Assembly (NCBI GenBank): GCA_964457405.1
Contig: CAYWEP010000022.1
Span: 1-17,363 of the forward strand
Length of the DNA: 17,363 bases
Direction: 5' to 3'
Source: CAYWEP01 sp964457405
Lineage (GTDB): Bacteria; Patescibacteriota; Microgenomatia; Levybacterales; UBA12049
Shown here: positions 1 to 7,023 of the stretch, in pieces
Layout of the letters: each line of letters starts with the position of its first letter
Position numbering within the stretch: position 1 is the stretch's first letter
Position numbers and translations under genes: made by a program
The notes under the pieces: model-generated
Databases searched by the model: none
What the model was told of the DNA's origin: nothing
Seen by the model: the letters and a program-made list of their open reading frames with translations, nothing else

Positions 1-31
1 ATATATCAGAAAGCTAATTTTTCCTCCTTTG

Positions 32-40
32 TGCTATAAT
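32..40 (+). promoter_or_regulatory. Extended -10 promoter of the first gene
   Basis: TGC followed by a perfect TATAAT (35-40) forms an extended -10 element. No good -35 box is seen 16-18 bases upstream, which is tolerable for extended -10 promoters. The expected transcription start is near 47, followed by AAGAGGG at 54-60 as a ribosome binding site. Inferred from consensus only. Confidence 0.5.
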
Positions 41-64
41 CCAGGCGAAAAATAAGAGGGTGAT

Positions 65-2098
65 TTGACATTCTCTGTCATTTATAAGACTATGAATGTA
101 GAGCGAAATATTATGCCTGACTCTTCTTTTGATCACGAAACTCGGGTACTTGGCCCAAAGCCTCCTGTTGTTCCTACAAATCCCCCAACAATTTCGTTGT
201 CTGGACAAGGGGAGGGTGCAAACGAGAGTTTGTTAGGAGATGAGCAAGAAAGAGCACGGCAGACACACGTCAAAGCGCTTGAGTCTGTGTGGGGTGAAGG
301 AAATGTCGGCGGTGCAATGACTCAGGAACAAAAAATTCAAGCAAGACTGAAGGGTAATGAATCCAATTTGCAAAAATACAATGAAAGACGGAAAAGAGCT
401 AGAGAGATGGTTGCTGGTGTATCTGCCGCTGTAGAACAAAAAGGTGCAGCCGAACCAGAAGCTGCACGGAATCCGGTAGTCGTCGGTGCCGCTGCTACCA
501 CTTCTGAACGACGGGCAATTAATGAATTACCTGCAAATGAGGAGCCCCAAGCTGTAGAGCCGGCTACGGGGACTGCTGAGGAGGCACAAGCAAGAGGAGC
601 TTTCCTTGGGGCATTGGACCAAAGAGCAGCGAAGTTAGCTGATTCAGAACTGGCGAAAGCTCCTCCAGCACCTCCATTCAATGACCGTATTGGCAAAAAT
701 GGTCCGTCTGCGGCTGAATTCTCCGTCAATCCTAAAGCAGCTTTGGCAACTGCAGTTGCTGGGCTAACAGCTTCTCCTTCTTCCCCAGACCTCTCATTTC
801 TGGAGCCATCAAGAGTACCTGCGGTTGTGGCCGCTCCACCTTCTCCCTCAACTCATGAAGTCAAGTCGCATGATGATCCGGCTATAGTGCAACCCAGACC
901 GGTTTCAGTGATTGCTCCAGATGGCGTCGTACCGTTTCCAAATATAACTTCTGAACCAGCATCCAGGAGAGAAAGTTGGTGGAGAGGTTTGTGGCCGTTT
1001 GGCAGGAAGTCTGCACCAGCTTCTCCTGTAATACCTCCTGTTCCTGCTGTAACCGGCACTGTATCTAGTCAGAAACCAACAGAGCCGGAATATTCAGATA
1101 ATCTCCGTGTTGCAGCAGATGATCTTACAAAATTTCGCAACTCACTCGGTCAGAATAGAGCGAGGTTGGATACGCTTCAACCGAAACCACCTTCTCAAGG
1201 AAAAAAAGATAAGTCACATCCAGTGCGAAAAGCTGTAATAGGAACTGCAGTAGGTGCGGGTTTAGCGCTTGGAATAGTTCGACACGCAGGGGAAATTAAC
1301 CAGGCGGAGACGAATCCGCCTACTGGAAGACCGCCAGGGGCATATATTGTTCCTCCGCCTGATGCTGGAGCGCTGGCATCAGAAGCAGTAATAGAAGACA
1401 ATTTGGTAACAGGAGTAAATAAAGTTTCTATTCCCAAACCACCTCAGCTAGAAACAACGACTATCACGTCGGTACCGGGAGAAGAAGTGGTTAAACCAAC
1501 AGAGCCGACAGAAGAACTTCCTGCGACAGCAGAAGCGCCGAAAGAGTTGACGCTTGAAGAGTTTGTCAATACGAAGACAAGAGAAGTAGTTATAGTGAGG
1601 GGTTCATCAATTAGCGATGCAATGCAACGCGCAGGTATTATGAATGCTGAGACATTTAATGAACTGATTTATACCAAACCCGATGCAGCACTCGGGGCAT
1701 TTATCTTAGCCTATCCAGAGTTAGTTGCGGCCAATCCCAACATACCACCCTTGCACGAGGTAGTTCTCCGGTACAGTACGTTAAACGATGTTGAAAGGCA
1801 AGCAATGCTGAAAGAACTTGCCGATTGGGTAAATCAAGGAAAGCTTGATCTGGTTTATCCAACTGAGGATACAAAGGACGTGACAGGGCCATCCTTGACA
1901 GTACCAGTAAACGGCGAAGCTGCCAGATGGATTACCGAAAAGGCAATACAAGCAGCAGTTTCAGAAGAACCTAAAGCATGGGAAGAGTTTGAAAAAGAAC
2001 TGAGAACTCTAATAAAGGAAAAAGAGGAGAGGGAGAATTTAGAACGTGTTGCGAGGAATGCGATAAATCAAGCAAGAGATGATGGAGTCATTTCATAA
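65..2098 (+). CDS. Pro/Ala-rich, largely disordered putative membrane protein of unknown function
   Basis: I do not recognise this 677-residue protein. Residues 1-385 are low in complexity, rich in Pro, Ala, Glu and Ser, and probably disordered, with a basic tryptophan-rich patch (SWWRGLWPFGRK) near residues 303-314. A short Gly/Ala-rich hydrophobic stretch at about 390-405 follows a Lys/Arg-rich run (KKDKSHPVRK), so a single membrane pass with the N-terminus inside is possible but weak. After another Pro/Glu-rich linker, residues about 495-677 look folded and mainly helical, ending in a charged helix. The start is uncertain. TTG at 65 has AAGAGGG four bases upstream and fits the extended -10 promoter; ATG at 92 or 113 are alternatives without a ribosome binding site. 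It lies upstream of hrcA but is separated from it by about 350 bases and a new promoter, so co-regulation with the heat-shock genes is not implied. Confidence 0.75.
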   Translation: MTFSVIYKTMNVERNIMPDSSFDHETRVLGPKPPVVPTNPPTISLSGQGEGANESLLGDEQERARQTHVKALESVWGEGNVGGAMTQEQKIQARLKGNESNLQKYNERRKRAREMVAGVSAAVEQKGAAEPEAARNPVVVGAAATTSERRAINELPANEEPQAVEPATGTAEEAQARGAFLGALDQRAAKLADSELAKAPPAPPFNDRIGKNGPSAAEFSVNPKAALATAVAGLTASPSSPDLSFLEPSRVPAVVAAPPSPSTHEVKSHDDPAIVQPRPVSVIAPDGVVPFPNITSEPASRRESWWRGLWPFGRKSAPASPVIPPVPAVTGTVSSQKPTEPEYSDNLRVAADDLTKFRNSLGQNRARLDTLQPKPPSQGKKDKSHPVRKAVIGTAVGAGLALGIVRHAGEINQAETNPPTGRPPGAYIVPPPDAGALASEAVIEDNLVTGVNKVSIPKPPQLETTTITSVPGEEVVKPTEPTEELPATAEAPKELTLEEFVNTKTREVVIVRGSSISDAMQRAGIMNAETFNELIYTKPDAALGAFILAYPELVAANPNIPPLHEVVLRYSTLNDVERQAMLKELADWVNQGKLDLVYPTEDTKDVTGPSLTVPVNGEAARWITEKAIQAAVSEEPKAWEEFEKELRTLIKEKEERENLERVARNAINQARDDGVIS

Positions 2099-2139
2099 AT
2101 CCTTCCTGATCCTTCGACTCATTTTGCCTTACGTGGCTT

Positions 2140-2212
2140 GACCCACCTGAGCTTACTTCTTGGCTTTTCAGTACTATTCGTACACGCCAAGAAGAGCGCT
2201 CTATGGTGGGTC
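2140..2212. repeat. Long nested inverted repeat downstream of the first gene
   Basis: GACCCACC (2140-2147) pairs perfectly with GGTGGGTC (2205-2212). Inside it, CTTCTTGGC (2156-2164) pairs perfectly with GCCAAGAAG (2186-2194), and GAGC/GCTC lies between. The result is one long imperfect hairpin. It could be a transcript-end structure for the first gene, although no run of T follows, or a dispersed palindromic repeat. Confidence 0.6.
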
Positions 2213-2218
2213 TGCGTC

Positions 2219-2239
2219 GCGATTTATGTAATAAATCGC
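2219..2239. repeat. Perfect 9-bp hairpin just upstream of the hrcA promoter
   Basis: GCGATTTAT (2219-2227), loop GTA, then ATAAATCGC (2231-2239). It ends four bases before the -35 box of the hrcA promoter. It may end transcription from upstream, although the T-run is missing. Confidence 0.55.
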
Positions 2240-2242
2240 TCC

Positions 2243-2271
2243 TTGACATCCTTTGGCAGTCGTGGTAGGAT
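2243..2271 (+). promoter_or_regulatory. hrcA promoter
   Basis: A consensus -35 TTGACA (2243-2248), a 17-base spacer and -10 TAGGAT (2266-2271) make the best sigma-70-type promoter in the window. Transcription should start near 2278. The -10 box sits between and partly inside the arms of a CIRCE-like operator, so repressor binding would block RNA polymerase. It probably drives hrcA, grpE and dnaK, since no other clear promoter or terminator lies between them. Confidence 0.8.
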
Positions 2272-2279
2272 AGTGCTAA
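2253..2279 (+). promoter_or_regulatory. CIRCE-like HrcA operator
   Basis: TTGGCAGTC, nine bases, then TAGTGCTAA. The CIRCE consensus is TTAGCACTC-N9-GAGTGCTAA, so the arms match at 7 of 9 and 8 of 9 positions with the exact canonical spacing. It overlaps the spacer and -10 of the hrcA promoter. CIRCE is the known target of HrcA, encoded directly downstream, which implies autorepression relieved by heat or misfolded protein. No second copy was seen before grpE, dnaK, dnaJ or the Hsp100 genes. Confidence 0.82.
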
Positions 2280-2280
2280 T

Positions 2281-2303
2281 CTCGCTTTGCAAAGCAAAGC
2301 GAG
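2281..2303. repeat. 10-bp perfect hairpin at the 5' end of the hrcA leader
   Basis: CTCGCTTTGC (2281-2290), loop AAA, then GCAAAGCGAG (2294-2303). It begins within a few bases of the predicted transcription start, so it would form a 5'-terminal stem on the hrcA mRNA, a position that can protect transcripts from decay. No T-run follows, so a terminator is unlikely. Confidence 0.55.
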
Positions 2304-2440
2304 AAATTCGAATACCAAAGCACGAATATCGAAACAAATCCAAATGATCAAAATCTAAAATACAAAACTTGTTTTGAACATTTGGAAATTTGAGTTTTGA
2401 ACATTGTTTCGGATTTCGATATTCGGATTTCGGATTTATT
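2304..2440. repeat. AT-rich nested palindromic repeat in the hrcA leader
   Basis: The outer arms CGAATATCGAAA (2323-2334) and TTTCGATATTCG (2414-2425) are perfect complements. Middle arms are CCAAATG (2340-2346) and CATTTGG (2379-2385), and the centre is CAAAAC-TT-GTTTTG (2363-2376). The right end resembles GATTTCGATATTCGGATTTC repeats that I recall from many CPR and other metagenomic genomes. It ends only a few bases before the hrcA start codon, so it forms most of the leader. Confidence 0.6.
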
Positions 2441-2445
2441 GAGCT

Positions 2446-3177
2446 ATGCAAAACCTAACACAACGCCAAATTGAGATCCTCAAAGCAATTGTGGAAGAAT
2501 ATATTGAGACCGCAGAGCCTGTCGGTTCTGAGACGCTTGAAAAAAAGCACAATCTCAGCGCCTCCCCTGCGACTATCAGAAACGAAATGGTCCGTCTGTC
2601 AAATCTTGACTACATCAAAAAGCCCCATTCATCCGCAGGTCGCGTGCCGACTCCCATGGGTATGAAGTTTTATGTCAAACAGCTCATGAAAGAAAAAGAG
2701 CTGTCTGTTGTTGAGGAAGTGGCATTAAAAGAAAAAGTCTGGGATTACCGGGAAAAAACGCAGCAGTTTTTACGGGAAGCTGCAAAGCTTTTGGCTGATC
2801 GGACGCATACGTTAGCCGTTGCGACGACCAATCAAGGCGATTTTTACTGTGCGGGCTATGCTAATATTTTGGATATGCCTGAGTTTTATGATATCGATGT
2901 CACAAAAACATTGCTTACCGCTATGGATGAGTATGATTATGTACGAGGTCTTCTTGAGAATGTAAAGGATGATGAGGATATTCATATATTGATTGGTGAG
3001 GAACTGGGGCAACAGATGCGTGGGTCATACGGCGTCGTATTTACGCACTTCTCAACGCCTACCAGTATGTCAGGGGAGATCGGTGTTATCGGCCCCGTAC
3101 GATTGAATTATACGCAGGTCGTACCAACTGTTCGGTATTTTGGAGATCTTATAGAGTCGATAGCAAAGGGCTGGTAG
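2446..3177 (+). CDS. hrcA: Heat-inducible transcription repressor HrcA (short form)
   Basis: HrcA represses chaperone operons by binding CIRCE operators in the absence of stress. The 243-residue product has the N-terminal winged helix-turn-helix, including the family signature PATIRNEM (41-48) and the SSAGRVPT...GMKFYV segment (62-77). These are followed by a GAF-like ligand/oligomerisation region that ends in the expected VRYFGDLIESIAKG-type tail. Typical HrcA is about 340 residues; this one is about 100 shorter, the reduction falling in the middle and C-terminal part, which fits small CPR genomes. The start is ATG 2446, preceded only by a weak GAG. A CIRCE-like site overlaps its own promoter about 190 bases upstream, and grpE and dnaK follow, the classic arrangement. 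Confidence 0.95.
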   Translation: MQNLTQRQIEILKAIVEEYIETAEPVGSETLEKKHNLSASPATIRNEMVRLSNLDYIKKPHSSAGRVPTPMGMKFYVKQLMKEKELSVVEEVALKEKVWDYREKTQQFLREAAKLLADRTHTLAVATTNQGDFYCAGYANILDMPEFYDIDVTKTLLTAMDEYDYVRGLLENVKDDEDIHILIGEELGQQMRGSYGVVFTHFSTPTSMSGEIGVIGPVRLNYTQVVPTVRYFGDLIESIAKGW

Positions 3178-3242
3178 GTAATTTTCAATTTGAAATTTAA
3201 AATTTTCATTGAAAATTGAAAACTAAAAATTTAAAATTCGAG
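3178..3242. repeat. AT-rich inverted repeat (family A) between hrcA and grpE
   Basis: Made of alternating TTTTCAATTT / GAAAATTGAAAA and AAATTTAAAATT blocks that pair with one another (for example TTTTCAAT near 3182 with ATTGAAAA near 3215). The same vocabulary recurs at about 7376-7484 and 15942-15987, each time ending at or near a start codon. There is no visible promoter or terminator. Confidence 0.5.
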
Positions 3243-3779
3243 ATGAGCAAGAATAATAAAAACCAGAATGACGTTGAAGAGCAGGTAAAAGAAGTAAAAG
3301 AGGACAAAAGCGAGAATGAAGAAAGAGACAAGCTAAAACAAGAGTTAGAAGAGTGTCAAGATAAATATAAGAGGGCGCTTGCTGATTATCAGAATCTGGT
3401 AAAGAGAATGCAGGATGAAAAAGCAGAATGGGGAAGATTTGCCAACAAAGAATTACTGTTGAGATTACTTCCGGTTCTTGATACACTGATGCTTGCAAGG
3501 CAGCATTCGCAAGACCAGACACTTTTGGTTACGACGCAACAATTTTTAGATGTATTAAAAGCAGATGGGGTAGAACGGATTGAGACAAAAGATTCGGAAT
3601 TTGATCCGCACCAGATGGAAGCGATTGATACGGTAGAGGTGAATCCTTCGGCAGGCTCAGGACAAGAGGCAGGAAAAGTAATAGAAGAAGTGCGGGCAGG
3701 ATATTCATTGCATGACACATTATTGCGCCCGGCGCAGGTGAGAGTAGGGCGAGGAAAGGGCAATTTGGACGATAGATAA
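3243..3779 (+). CDS. grpE: Nucleotide exchange factor GrpE
   Basis: GrpE releases ADP from DnaK and works with DnaK and DnaJ in the cytoplasm. The 178-residue protein has a Lys/Glu-rich coiled-coil N-half (about 12-65, with RALADYQNLVKRMQDEK) and a beta-rich head with the family features LLRLLPVLDTL (71-82), GVERIE, FDPHQMEAI (120-128) and GYSLHDTLLRPAQVRV (153-168). I chose ATG 3243; an upstream in-frame TTG at 3216 would add nine residues encoded by an AT-rich repeat and is less likely. No Shine-Dalgarno is seen. Oddly, residues 135-143 (NPSAGSGQE region) come from a short dispersed repeat, also found in the soluble Hsp100 gene, inserted in a head-domain loop just before KVIEEVRAGY. Confidence 0.95.
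   Translation: MSKNNKNQNDVEEQVKEVKEDKSENEERDKLKQELEECQDKYKRALADYQNLVKRMQDEKAEWGRFANKELLLRLLPVLDTLMLARQHSQDQTLLVTTQQFLDVLKADGVERIETKDSEFDPHQMEAIDTVEVNPSAGSGQEAGKVIEEVRAGYSLHDTLLRPAQVRVGRGKGNLDDR
3645..3666. repeat. In-frame dispersed repeat inside grpE
   Basis: This 22-base stretch (CCTTCGGCAGG then CTCAGGACAAG) matches 21 of 22 bases at 12743-12764 in the Hsp100 gene, in the same reading frame. It encodes PSAGSGQ here and PSTGSGQ there. It sits where GrpE proteins have a variable surface loop. Confidence 0.75.
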
Positions 3780-3900
3780 TAGAGGGTAGAAGGTAGGAGT
3801 AGAAGATAGAGAGTGGAGGATAGAATAAAAGAAAATCTATCTTCTATCTTCAATCTTCAAAAAACTATCTTCCATTTTCTACCATCTACCGTCAAAATAT
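3780..3900. repeat. Purine/pyrimidine inverted repeat (family B) between grpE and dnaK
   Basis: The left half is almost all purine plus T (GGTAGAAGGTAG, GAAGATAGA) and the right half is its complement (TCTATCTTC, CTACCATCTACC). GAAGATAGA (3812-3820) pairs perfectly with TCTATCTTC (3836-3844), and the outer 3784-3796 and 3880-3891 blocks also pair. A 24-base block at 3832-3855 recurs at 10010-10033 with about 22 matches. No clear terminator is present, so read-through into dnaK is plausible. Confidence 0.6.
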
Positions 3901-3906
3901 AAATAT

Positions 3907-5874
3907 ATGGCTAAAATTATCGGTATTGATTTAGGCACAACAAATTCGGCAATGGCTGTTATGGAGGGTGGATCGCCCAAGGTAATCCATTCGGGAGAAG
4001 GCCGCAATGTTATTCCGTCGGTTGTGGATCCTATCTCTCATGTCATTGGTGATGTTGCGAAAAGGCAAATGGTCTTAAAACCAAAGCGAACTGTCTACTC
4101 GGTGAAGCGCCTGATGGGGAAAAAGTTTCATGATAAGACCGTTCAGGAAGATTTGAAATGGCTCCCCTACACGGTGAAAGCAGGCCGCGACGACATGGCT
4201 GTTTTGGAGGTAGAGGGAAAGACATTCACTCCGCAAGAGATCTCAGCCCAGATACTTCAGAAGATAAAGTCCGATGCCGAAGGCTACTTGGGGCAGAAAG
4301 TGACAGAGGCAGTTATCACCGTTCCTGCATACTTTGACGATAGCCAGCGACAAGCGACCAAACAGGCAGGAGAAATAGCTGGCTTTGATGTAAAACGCAT
4401 CATCAATGAGCCGACAGCTGCGGCACTCGCATACGGACTTGACAAGAAAAACGCACACACGATTGCTGTCTATGATTTAGGAGGCGGTACATTTGATATC
4501 TCAATATTGGAACTTGGAGAGGGAGTGTATGAAGTAAAGTCTACAAATGGTGATACGCATTTGGGTGGCGATAATTTTGATCAGGTTATTATTGATTATA
4601 TTGCCGGTGAGTTTAAAAAAGAGCATACTGTTGACCTAAGACGCGACCCCCAAGCGCTCCAGCGTTTACGCGAATCAGCAGAAAAAGCAAAAATTGAATT
4701 GTCCTCAGCGCAAGAGGCGCAAATCAACCAACCGTTTATCACGCAGGGCAAAGACGGTCCCTTGCATCTGACAATGACCTTGACCCGTGCCAAACTTGAG
4801 CAGCTCGTTGATGATCTCGTCCAAAAGACATTAAAGCCGGTGGAACAGGCGATAAAAGATGCAGGGGTGAAAGTAGCAGATATCAATGAAGTTGTTTTGG
4901 TTGGCGGTATGACGCGTATGCCAAAAATCGTTGAGACCGTCACGAAATTCTTCGGCAAAGAACCGAATAAGTCTGTCAATCCTGATGAAGTAGTTGCTAT
5001 TGGTGCTGCAATCCAGGGAGGAGTCTTAGGAGGAGAGGTAAAAGACGTATTGCTTTTGGATGTGACGCCTCTGACGCTTGGTCTTGAAACGCTCGGTAGC
5101 GTCTCGACGCCACTCATTCAGCGCAACACAACAATCCCGACAGCAAAATCGCAAGTCTTCTCAACTGCTGCTGACAATCAGACGCAGGTTGAGATCAATG
5201 TTTTGCAAGGGGAGCGTCCCATGGCAGCTGATAACAAATCACTCGGTCGATTTATTCTGGATGGCATTCCGCCAGCGCCTCGTGGCATGCCACAAATTGA
5301 AGTGACATTTGACATTGATGCCAATGGTATTTTGCATGTGAAGGCACAGGATAAAGCATCGGGCAAGGAGCAAAGCATCAAAATTACAGGATCAACCGGT
5401 CTGACTCCCGAAGAAGTCGAGAAGATGACCAAGGACGCAGAGGTGCACGCGAAGGAGGACCAAGAGAAGAAAGAGAAGATCGAAGCACGAAATCACGCCG
5501 ATGCGTTGATCTTTACAGCAGAAAAAGCACTCAAAGACGCGGGAGACAAAGTACCGGCAGATGTGAAAGCAGAGGTTGAGGAAAAAATAAAAGTATTGAA
5601 AGATACTCTTGATTCCGGCAGTAAAGAGGATCTGGAAACAAAAAGCAGGGAGCTGTCAGATGTATTGCAAAAAATCGGTCAGGCTGCGTATGGTTCGACA
5701 AGCTCACCACAAGGTCAACAAGCGCAAACGCAAGAAGAAATTGAGAAAGAAGAAAAAGAAGGAAAGTCACAGAGCGAGGAAAAGAAAGATCCTTCGGCAT
5801 CCTTCGATAAAACTCAGGACAAGAGCTCAGGACAAAGTAAAAACGAACCGGTTGAGGGGGAAGTCGTTGAGTAA
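3907..5874 (+). CDS. dnaK: Hsp70 chaperone DnaK
   Basis: ATP-driven cytosolic folding chaperone, partner of the DnaJ and GrpE encoded alongside. The full-length 655-residue protein has phosphate 1 IDLGTTNS (7-14), phosphate 2 VYDLGGGTFD (about 188-197), adenosine motif VVLVGGMTR (329-337), the DVLLLDVTPLTLGLE interdomain linker (from 380), a beta substrate-binding domain to about 500 and a helical lid to about 605. The last 50 residues are a Glu/Lys/Gln-rich tail. This contains SFDKTQDKSSGQ (632-643), a peptide encoded by a dispersed repeat and found identically in the soluble Hsp100. The C-terminus is EGEVVE. The start is ATG 3907 without a Shine-Dalgarno. Probably transcribed from the hrcA promoter, ending at the terminator at 5908-5932. 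Confidence 0.98.
   Translation: MAKIIGIDLGTTNSAMAVMEGGSPKVIHSGEGRNVIPSVVDPISHVIGDVAKRQMVLKPKRTVYSVKRLMGKKFHDKTVQEDLKWLPYTVKAGRDDMAVLEVEGKTFTPQEISAQILQKIKSDAEGYLGQKVTEAVITVPAYFDDSQRQATKQAGEIAGFDVKRIINEPTAAALAYGLDKKNAHTIAVYDLGGGTFDISILELGEGVYEVKSTNGDTHLGGDNFDQVIIDYIAGEFKKEHTVDLRRDPQALQRLRESAEKAKIELSSAQEAQINQPFITQGKDGPLHLTMTLTRAKLEQLVDDLVQKTLKPVEQAIKDAGVKVADINEVVLVGGMTRMPKIVETVTKFFGKEPNKSVNPDEVVAIGAAIQGGVLGGEVKDVLLLDVTPLTLGLETLGSVSTPLIQRNTTIPTAKSQVFSTAADNQTQVEINVLQGERPMAADNKSLGRFILDGIPPAPRGMPQIEVTFDIDANGILHVKAQDKASGKEQSIKITGSTGLTPEEVEKMTKDAEVHAKEDQEKKEKIEARNHADALIFTAEKALKDAGDKVPADVKAEVEEKIKVLKDTLDSGSKEDLETKSRELSDVLQKIGQAAYGSTSSPQGQQAQTQEEIEKEEKEGKSQSEEKKDPSASFDKTQDKSSGQSKNEPVEGEVVE
5791..5835. 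repeat. In-frame dispersed repeat inside the dnaK tail
   Basis: A 45-base segment matching 42 of 45 bases with 12638-12682 in the soluble Hsp100 gene, in the same frame, giving SFDKTQDKSSGQ in both proteins. It contains CCTTCG and CTCAGGACAAG modules also present in the shorter copies at 3645 and 12743. Confidence 0.8.
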
Positions 5875-5877
5875 AAG

Positions 5878-5907
5878 TTATAAGTTATAAGTCCTAAGTT
5901 ATAAGTT
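5878..5907. repeat. Short direct repeats of TTATAAGT type
   Basis: Three to four near copies of AGTTATAAGT/CTAAGTT lie in tandem between the dnaK stop and the terminator stem. No function is evident. Confidence 0.5.
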
Positions 5908-5932
5908 AACCTCGGATTGTCCGAGGTTTTTT
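5908..5932 (+). terminator. Rho-independent terminator after dnaK
   Basis: The stem AACCTCGG (5908-5915), loop ATTGT and CCGAGGTT (5921-5928) run into TTTTTT (5927-5932). This is the clearest intrinsic terminator in the window. It separates dnaK from dnaJ, which starts 13 bases later, so dnaJ needs read-through or its own promoter. Confidence 0.85.
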
Positions 5933-5944
5933 AAAATACTAATT

Positions 5945-6865
5945 ATGGCGACAAATACTGATTATTATGCAATACTCGGGGTTGGCAAGACTGCGACGGC
6001 TGATGAGATCAAAAAAGCGTACCGGAAACTGGCGCTTGAGTACCATCCGGATCGAAATAAAACAAAAGAGGCTGAGGCGAAATTTAAAGAAGTAACCAAA
6101 GCGTATGAGGTCTTGGGTGATCCGCAAAAGCGGCAAACCTATGACCAATTCGGCGCTGCCGCATTTGAACACGCAGGTGGCCCGGGGCCGGGTGGTCCAT
6201 TTGGCGGTTTCGGCGGTGCTCCCTTCGGGAGACCTCAGGGCAGGCAGGGTGAACAGCAATCAGGCCGCTACGGTCCATTTACATACACGTATTCGACAAA
6301 CGGTGGAGATTTCGGCGGATTCTCAGACCCTTTTGAAATCTTTGAGCAATTCTTCGGCGGCGGGTCGCCATTTGGCGCTCGCCAAAGACGGCCTGTTTAC
6401 TCGCTCACCATCTCCTTTGATGAAGCTGTTCATGGTGCCGAGAAGCAGGTGACAGTTGACGGGAAGAATCAAAAAATAAGAATCCCTCCTGGTGTTGACT
6501 CAGGATCAAGAATTCGCTTTGGTGAGTATGATGTCGTCATCGATGTCATGCCCTCAAAAAAATTTCACCGAGAAGGTTCAGACATTATTACGCAAGAGGA
6601 ACTTCTTTTTTCACAAGCGGCATTGGGAACACAGTTAAGCGTTGAGACGGCCCAGGGCCCGGTCACGCTTCGAATTCCCTCAGGAACACAACCTGAAACC
6701 CTCTTTCGCCTCAGAGGCAAAGGCATACAAAGACTCCGCGGGGGCGGGTATGGCGATCATTACGTACGGATAAAAGTACAAGTACCCAAGACTTTAACCA
6801 AACGCCAAAAAGAACTCCTCGAAGAGTTTGAAACAGAGACTAAGCAGAAACGAGGATGGTTTTAG
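5945..6865 (+). CDS. dnaJ: Hsp40 co-chaperone DnaJ, zinc-finger-less (type II / CbpA-like)
   Basis: J-domain protein that stimulates DnaK ATPase and delivers clients. The 306-residue product has a J domain (about 5-70) with the catalytic HPD at 34-36, then a Gly/Phe-rich region (about 75-150, with GGPFGGFGG repeats). Next come the two beta-barrel C-terminal domains (VYSLTISFDEAVHG near 158, FRLRGKGIQRLRGGGYGDHYV near 255) and the dimerisation tail. There is no cysteine at all, so the four CXXCXGXG zinc motifs of type I DnaJ are absent; the family is type II (DnaJB/CbpA-like). The start ATG 5945 lacks a Shine-Dalgarno. TAAAAT at 5932-5937 lies about 8 bases upstream, so a leaderless message is conceivable. 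It stands directly after the dnaK terminator, so its expression may be uncoupled from dnaK. Confidence 0.95.
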   Translation: MATNTDYYAILGVGKTATADEIKKAYRKLALEYHPDRNKTKEAEAKFKEVTKAYEVLGDPQKRQTYDQFGAAAFEHAGGPGPGGPFGGFGGAPFGRPQGRQGEQQSGRYGPFTYTYSTNGGDFGGFSDPFEIFEQFFGGGSPFGARQRRPVYSLTISFDEAVHGAEKQVTVDGKNQKIRIPPGVDSGSRIRFGEYDVVIDVMPSKKFHREGSDIITQEELLFSQAALGTQLSVETAQGPVTLRIPSGTQPETLFRLRGKGIQRLRGGGYGDHYVRIKVQVPKTLTKRQKELLEEFETETKQKRGWF

Positions 6866-6869
6866 TTAA

Positions 6870-6970
6870 AAGGTTTGGGTATAGCAGCTCGTATGGTAAA
6901 GGGCATAGTTAAAGGGTATTTTGCCTTAAGACCATGTCTATACCTATACTGGCAGCTACAACTAAACCTA
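6870..6970. repeat. Imperfect inverted repeat after dnaJ
   Basis: AGGTTTGGGTATAGCAGCT (from about 6879) is an imperfect complement of the stretch ending in AACTAAACCTA (about 6950-6970), whose reverse complement reads AGGTTTAGTTGTAGCTGCC. GGTATAG/CTATACC blocks lie inside. Probably another palindromic repeat; no T-run follows. Confidence 0.45.
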
Positions 6971-6988
6971 TAACCTCTTTCCGAAATA

Positions 6989-7017
6989 TTGTCTTTCCTT
7001 CCTCTCTGTGCTACTGT
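6989..7017 (+). promoter_or_regulatory. Possible promoter of the pilin-like gene (leaderless)
   Basis: TTGTCT (6989-6994), 17 bases, then TACTGT (7012-7017) preceded by TGC, forming an extended -10 like the one at 32-40. Transcription would begin at about 7024, exactly the A of the start codon, suggesting a leaderless mRNA. Consensus match is moderate. Confidence 0.35.
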
Positions 7018-7023
7018 TAAGAT

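Noticed and set aside
65..93. TTGACA at 65-70 as a -35 box for the first gene
   Set aside because: The only -10 candidate at proper spacing is GACTAT, a poor match. The upstream extended -10 TATAAT with a ribosome binding site at 54-60 explains the gene better.
337..729. Minus-strand open frame of 130 codons inside the first gene
   Set aside because: Ala/Ser-rich shadow of a Pro/Ala-rich sense protein, with no start signals and no recognisable domain.
3529..3720. Minus-strand open frame across grpE with a hydrophobic start
   Set aside because: It lies wholly inside grpE, and its Leu/Ser/Pro-rich stretch is the antisense of the in-frame repeat.
3898..3903. TATAAA as a dnaK -10 box
   Set aside because: It ends three bases before the start codon, so transcription would begin inside the gene, and no -35 is present.
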